NCBI GenBank assembly: GCA_023389105.1
Contig: JAEWEY010000011.1
Coordinates: 62,001 to 126,000 of the forward strand
Reading direction: 5' to 3'
Origin: Pseudomonadota bacterium
GTDB taxonomy: Bacteria > Pseudomonadota > Alphaproteobacteria > Sphingomonadales > Sphingomonadaceae
Length of the DNA stretch: 64,000 nucleotides
The notes below the pieces were generated by a model that was not told where the DNA came from, ran no database searches, and saw only the letters and a list, made by a program, of their open reading frames with translations. The position numbers and the translations under genes are program-made. The stretch's first letter is position 1, and each line of letters opens with the position of its first letter. Shown here piece after piece: positions 60,974-64,000 of this stretch.

Positions 60974-61198
60974 TTACTTCACGACGTAGGGAAGCAGGCC
61001 GATGTGGCGCGAGCGCTTGATCGCTTTCGCCAGCTCACGCTGCTTCTTGGAGGAGACGGCGGTGATCCGCGACGGCACGATCTTGCCGCGCTCGGACACG
61101 AAGCCCTGAAGCAGGCGCACGTCCTTGTAATCGATCTTCGGCGCGTCCTTGCCCGAGAAGGGGCACGACTTGCGGCGGCGGAAAAATGCGCGGGCCAT
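60974..61198 (-). CDS. rpsR: 30S ribosomal protein bS18
   Basis: bS18 is a 74-residue basic protein that pairs with bS6 on the platform of the small subunit. It begins MARAFFRRRKSCPFSGKD and contains KIDYKDVRLLQGFVSERGKIVPSRITAV by segments and ends AIKRSRHIGLLPYVVK, nearly invariant in bacteria. The cysteine context KSCPF is that of a zinc-independent form with only one Cys. Its ATG overlaps the rpsF stop by one base (TAATG), so it is translationally coupled to its partner bS6. rplI follows after 12 bases. Confidence 0.97.
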   Translation of the reverse strand: MARAFFRRRKSCPFSGKDAPKIDYKDVRLLQGFVSERGKIVPSRITAVSSKKQRELAKAIKRSRHIGLLPYVVK

Positions 61199-61605
61199 TA
61201 TTCGACCTCCTCTTCACGGTTGGCGCGATACTCGCTGCGGTCACCGCGGTCGTCGCGGCGCGGGCCGCGCTCGCGGTCCTTTTCGCCACGGCGCATCATG
61301 GCCGACGGGCCTTTTTCATGCTCGTCGACGCGCAGGGTGAGGAAGCGGATGATGTCTTCATTGATGTTCGACTGGCGCTCCAGCTCGGCGATCGCCGGGG
61401 CGGGGGCATCGATGTCCAGCGCAACGTAGTGCGCCTTGCGGTTCTTCGCGATCCGGTACGCGAGGCTGCGCAGGCCCCAGGTCTCGGTCTTGGCGATCGA
61501 TCCGCCATTGTCGGTGATGGTCTTGGTGGCGTTTTCCGCGAGTGCATCGACCTGGGCCTGAGCCAGATCCTGACGCGCAAGGAAAACATGCTCGTAGAGC
61601 GGCAT
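61198..61605 (-). CDS. rpsF: 30S ribosomal protein bS6
   Basis: bS6 heterodimerises with bS18 and binds 16S rRNA. The 135-residue protein has the core MPLYEHVFLARQDLAQAQVD, WGLRSLAYRIAKNRKAHYV and IRFLTLRVDEHEKGPSAMM, followed by a highly charged Arg/Asp/Glu tail of about 30 residues not present in E. coli before modification. The start is at 61605 (MPLYEH); the frame upstream is open but non-coding. It is the first gene of the operon; the 135 bp before it face the Rieske gene and should hold both promoters. I looked for the S6:S18-binding leader hairpin and could not identify one with confidence. Confidence 0.96.
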   Translation of the reverse strand: MPLYEHVFLARQDLAQAQVDALAENATKTITDNGGSIAKTETWGLRSLAYRIAKNRKAHYVALDIDAPAPAIAELERQSNINEDIIRFLTLRVDEHEKGPSAMMRRGEKDRERGPRRDDRGDRSEYRANREEEVE

Positions 61606-61740
61606 GTGTTCTCGTCCATGTTGGCCGATCGCTGACGCCGCCCAATGCGGACGCCCCTCCGGCTGTCGTTCAAAATAAACAAGCGCGAAAGGCCAAGCCT
61701 CTCGCGCCAGCGGTCGGCCCATTGCCGCAAAGTGGGTGAA

Positions 61741-62937
61741 ATGGCAAGGCTTACGGTCATGGCCACGCCGCTGAAGCCGGTGAGCACGAACTCCGATCCG
61801 CTCGACGGCATGAGCCTGCCGGGCTGGCTTTATCACGATCCCGAGTTTCTCGAAGCGGAGAAGGCCGCATTCCTGCGGGCGGCGCCGCAGGTCGTTTGTC
61901 ATGAGAATGAGATCCCGCGGCCGGGCGAGTGGCGCAGCCTGGAATATCTTGGCGAGAGCGTCATCGTCATCCGAGGCGACGACAATCAGGTCCGGGCCTT
62001 CTCGAACGTCTGTCGGCATCGTGGTTCGCGTCTGGTTGACGGGAGCGGCGGTTGCGCGCGGGTGTTGACCTGTCCCTATCACGCGTGGAGCTACGCGCGG
62101 GATGGGCGGCTGGTCGGTGTGCCGCATCGCGGTGAATATCCGGGTCTGCGCACGGAGGGCCTTGGCCTGATGCCCGTCGCGCTCGAGAATTGGCGCGGCT
62201 TTCTTTTCGTAACGCTCGAACCGGGCGCGCCGTCGGTCACGGAGATGATGGCGCCTTATGAGGCCGAGGTCGCGCCGTACCGGTTCGAGGAACTACAGGC
62301 GATCGGGCGGGTCACGCTGCGTGAGCGGCCGCTAAACTGGAAGACGATCGCGGACAACTATTCCGACGGGCTGCACATCCCCGTCGGACATCCTGGGCTG
62401 ACCCGGCTGTTCGGTCGCAATTACCGCATCGAAGCGCGTGAGAATGTCGACCGGATGGAAGGCGATCTTGTTGAAGCAGCTTCGACGAACCCCAGCGAAC
62501 GAGCCTATCAGGAACTGTTGCCGGCCGTGGAGCATCTGCCGGCGAGCCACCAGCGCAAGTGGCTCTATTACAAGCTGTTTCCGAACGTCGCCTTCGACAT
62601 TTATCCCGACCAGGTCGATTTTATGCAATTCCTGCCGGTCAGCGCGACCGAGACAGTGATCCGTGAGATCAGCTACGCACTGCCCGATCAACGCCGAGAG
62701 ATGCGCGCGGCGCGCTACCTGAACTGGCGGATCAATCGCCGTGTGAATGCCGAAGACACCGAGCTGATTACGCGGGTGCAGCTGGGCATGCAGTCGTCGA
62801 GTTATCGGGCCGGCCCCCTGGGCACCAGCGAGGTCTGCCTGCGGAGCTTCGCGCAGAAACTGCGAAAACTCATCCCCGAGGCGCGGCTGGACGCTCCTCC
62901 GCCGACCGGCTGGAGCCGTTTAGCCAACGCGAGATAG
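61741..62937 (+). CDS. Rieske aromatic ring-hydroxylating oxygenase, alpha subunit
   Basis: This 398-residue terminal oxygenase carries a Rieske [2Fe-2S] centre (CRHRGSRL with Cys91/His93 and CPYHAWSY with Cys111/His114) and a mononuclear Fe(II) site (ADNYSDGLHIPVGHPG, the N-x2-D-x3-H-x4-H pattern). Such enzymes hydroxylate aromatic rings or demethylate substrates using electrons from a reductase or ferredoxin, none of which adjoins. The family is broad; it most resembles carnitine/glycine-betaine or phenylpropionate oxygenase alpha subunits. ATG 61741 is used; 61759 is a fallback. Its 3' end overlaps the convergent permease gene by 68 bp. Confidence 0.88.
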   Translation: MARLTVMATPLKPVSTNSDPLDGMSLPGWLYHDPEFLEAEKAAFLRAAPQVVCHENEIPRPGEWRSLEYLGESVIVIRGDDNQVRAFSNVCRHRGSRLVDGSGGCARVLTCPYHAWSYARDGRLVGVPHRGEYPGLRTEGLGLMPVALENWRGFLFVTLEPGAPSVTEMMAPYEAEVAPYRFEELQAIGRVTLRERPLNWKTIADNYSDGLHIPVGHPGLTRLFGRNYRIEARENVDRMEGDLVEAASTNPSERAYQELLPAVEHLPASHQRKWLYYKLFPNVAFDIYPDQVDFMQFLPVSATETVIREISYALPDQRREMRAARYLNWRINRRVNAEDTELITRVQLGMQSSSYRAGPLGTSEVCLRSFAQKLRKLIPEARLDAPPPTGWSRLANAR

Positions 62938-64000
62938 CGCGGATTGGCAGACCGATCAGTGCCAGCCCAAAGCCCCATAACGTGGCTTCGAGGCCCGCCC
63001 CGATGAACATCGCGACCGAGTAAAAGACGCCAATTATCGCGATGATCGCCCAGCGGCCGACGACCTTCAGCTTCAGGGCGGCGGCAGCGCAGACAATGTA
63101 AAGCACCAGTGCGGCGACCGTCGAAACGAGCGTGATGAAAACATAAAGCGCGACGAAATTCTTCGACGAGCTCGCCAGCACCAGCAGTGCCGAAATAGCG
63201 GCCACGACCAGGATCGCGCCGACCGGCGCGCCGACCTTGTTGGTCTTCTGGAAGACGGGCGGAAGATCTCGCGCGCCGGCAATGGTCCGGCTTATCTCCG
63301 CCGCGAACAGCAAGAGGGCGTTGGCCGTCCCGAACGCGCTGATCGCCGCGATGACGGCGACGACGGCTCCAGCCAGGGGCCCGAGGATCGGCGCGATTGC
63401 ATCGGCGAACGGTGCGCCGCTTTTTGCTGCCAGAGCGCTGGGCAGGAGCATCAGCGTCGCCACGGTCGAGAGGAGATAGATTACCGCCGTAAAGCCGGTG
63501 CCGACGATGGTCGCCGTCGGTACCGTAGAGGTTGAATCACGCGTGACGTTCGCCGTGACGGCCGCGGCTTCGAAGCCTGTGAGCGAGAAGAGCATAAGCG
63601 CGCCCGCGATGGTGATCGCGCTGACGTTGATCGGCGTAGGCTCCAGCGGTTCCAGGGGCTCGCCGGTCCCCAATCGCACGAGCACGAACAGAACGACCGC
63701 CAGCAGCGGGACGATTTTGATCAGCGTCGCGATGACCTGGAGCACGCCGGCCGAACGGGCGCCGCGAAGGTTCACGAGGCTAAGGATCACGATTGATCCA
63801 AGCGCGACGGCGATTAGCCCCGGACCGGAGCCGACCTGCGGAACCACATGGCTGAGCGCGCCGGCCATCGCCACGGCCACACCCGCCACGCCGGTAATCT
63901 GCGAAACTACGTAGCTCCACAGAGTGAGGAACGCGGCCGTTTCGCCGAACGCCTCTGTCACATAGGCGAACGGCCCGCCCGGGATGACCGCTGCAAGCCG
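62870..64000 (-). CDS. APC-family amino-acid/polyamine permease, 5' end beyond the window
   Basis: This is a partial frame of 376 codons running off the window edge on the minus strand. The visible part has about ten transmembrane helices. The first codons in the window (RLAAVIPGGPFAYVTEAFG) are the conserved end of the second helix region in this family (usually P-x-A-GGPYAYV), so roughly 70-80 N-terminal residues are missing. Later motifs are FSLTGFEAAAVTANVTRDSTSTVPTA broken after FEA, and SAFGTANALLLFAAEI. The group includes arginine:agmatine antiporters such as AdiC. The substrate is not predictable from this part. It overlaps the Rieske gene tail to tail. Confidence 0.88.
   Translation of the reverse strand, partial: RLAAVIPGGPFAYVTEAFGETAAFLTLWSYVVSQITGVAGVAVAMAGALSHVVPQVGSGPGLIAVALGSIVILSLVNLRGARSAGVLQVIATLIKIVPLLAVVLFVLVRLGTGEPLEPLEPTPINVSAITIAGALMLFSLTGFEAAAVTANVTRDSTSTVPTATIVGTGFTAVIYLLSTVATLMLLPSALAAKSGAPFADAIAPILGPLAGAVVAVIAAISAFGTANALLLFAAEISRTIAGARDLPPVFQKTNKVGAPVGAILVVAAISALLVLASSSKNFVALYVFITLVSTVAALVLYIVCAAAALKLKVVGRWAIIAIIGVFYSVAMFIGAGLEATLWGFGLALIGLPIRAISRWLNGSSRSAEERPAAPRG

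Noticed and set aside
61606..61740. bS6:bS18-binding leader motif upstream of rpsF.
   Set aside because: I could not fold a convincing stem with the expected CCG bulge; only direct GGCGTC repeats are visible.

Overview
The window is GC-rich bacterial chromosome, most likely from a member of the Sphingomonadales (Alphaproteobacteria; Sphingomonas or Sphingomicrobium-like). The pointers are the combination of DUF4402, DUF2793 and DUF6456 proteins, an outer-membrane barrel with a poly-proline tail, PurF with a short propeptide, bL9 with a long acidic tail, and very high third-position GC in all genes. It is mostly ordinary core chromosome with short, densely packed operons. I see no intact insertion sequence, integrase or CRISPR array.

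Layout. 1-5.1 kb: tandem PilZ protein, secreted protein, RppH, a His-rich outer-membrane barrel paired with a DUF2946 protein, and a CPA1 Na+/H+ antiporter. 5.1-12.2 kb: a 2-oxoacid:ferredoxin oxidoreductase operon (korA, a 26-residue membrane microprotein, korB), then a YdjM-type hydrolase, a cyclopropane-fatty-acid synthase homologue, an RNB ribonuclease and an FMN-binding oxidase-like protein. 12.4-20.7 kb: SDR, purF, msrA, a 598-residue acyl-CoA dehydrogenase, PilZ, DUF4402 and an L,D-transpeptidase. 20.7-30.2 kb: a GGDEF-EAL protein with a C-terminal PilZ domain, nhaA-MFS-cysK, radA, a polyprenol-phosphate glycosyltransferase and a methyltransferase. 30.2-40.2 kb: acyl-CoA and leucine catabolism (thiolase, isovaleryl-CoA dehydrogenase, both methylcrotonyl-CoA carboxylase subunits) around an M13 peptidase. 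40.2-45.7 kb: SodC, two more L,D-transpeptidases and a UvrD/PcrA helicase. 45.7-52.5 kb is the least ordinary part: an approximately 550-nt gene-free, hairpin-rich segment, a secreted lipase, a TIR-TM-TPR protein, a cupredoxin, a small-RNA candidate, and what looks like a gene transfer agent cluster collapsed by a large deletion. 52.6-64 kb: outer-membrane barrel, a third YcbB-like L,D-transpeptidase, SDR-CysQ, a winged-helix regulator, tRNA-Val, an XRE regulator divergent from a DUF6456 gene, rpsF-rpsR-rplI, a Rieske oxygenase and an amino-acid permease cut by the window edge.

How the genes work together. Four L,D-transpeptidases point to extensive 3-3 cross-linking of peptidoglycan or its anchoring to outer-membrane proteins. 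Three PilZ-containing proteins, one fused to a GGDEF-EAL enzyme, point to c-di-GMP signalling. IVD and the two MCC subunits are three genes of leucine degradation; the hydratase and the HMG-CoA lyase are not in the window. Of the possible novelties, I rank the collapsed gene transfer agent locus first, the 45.8-46.4 kb RNA candidate second, and the 22-nt repeat shared by the kor and mcc loci third.
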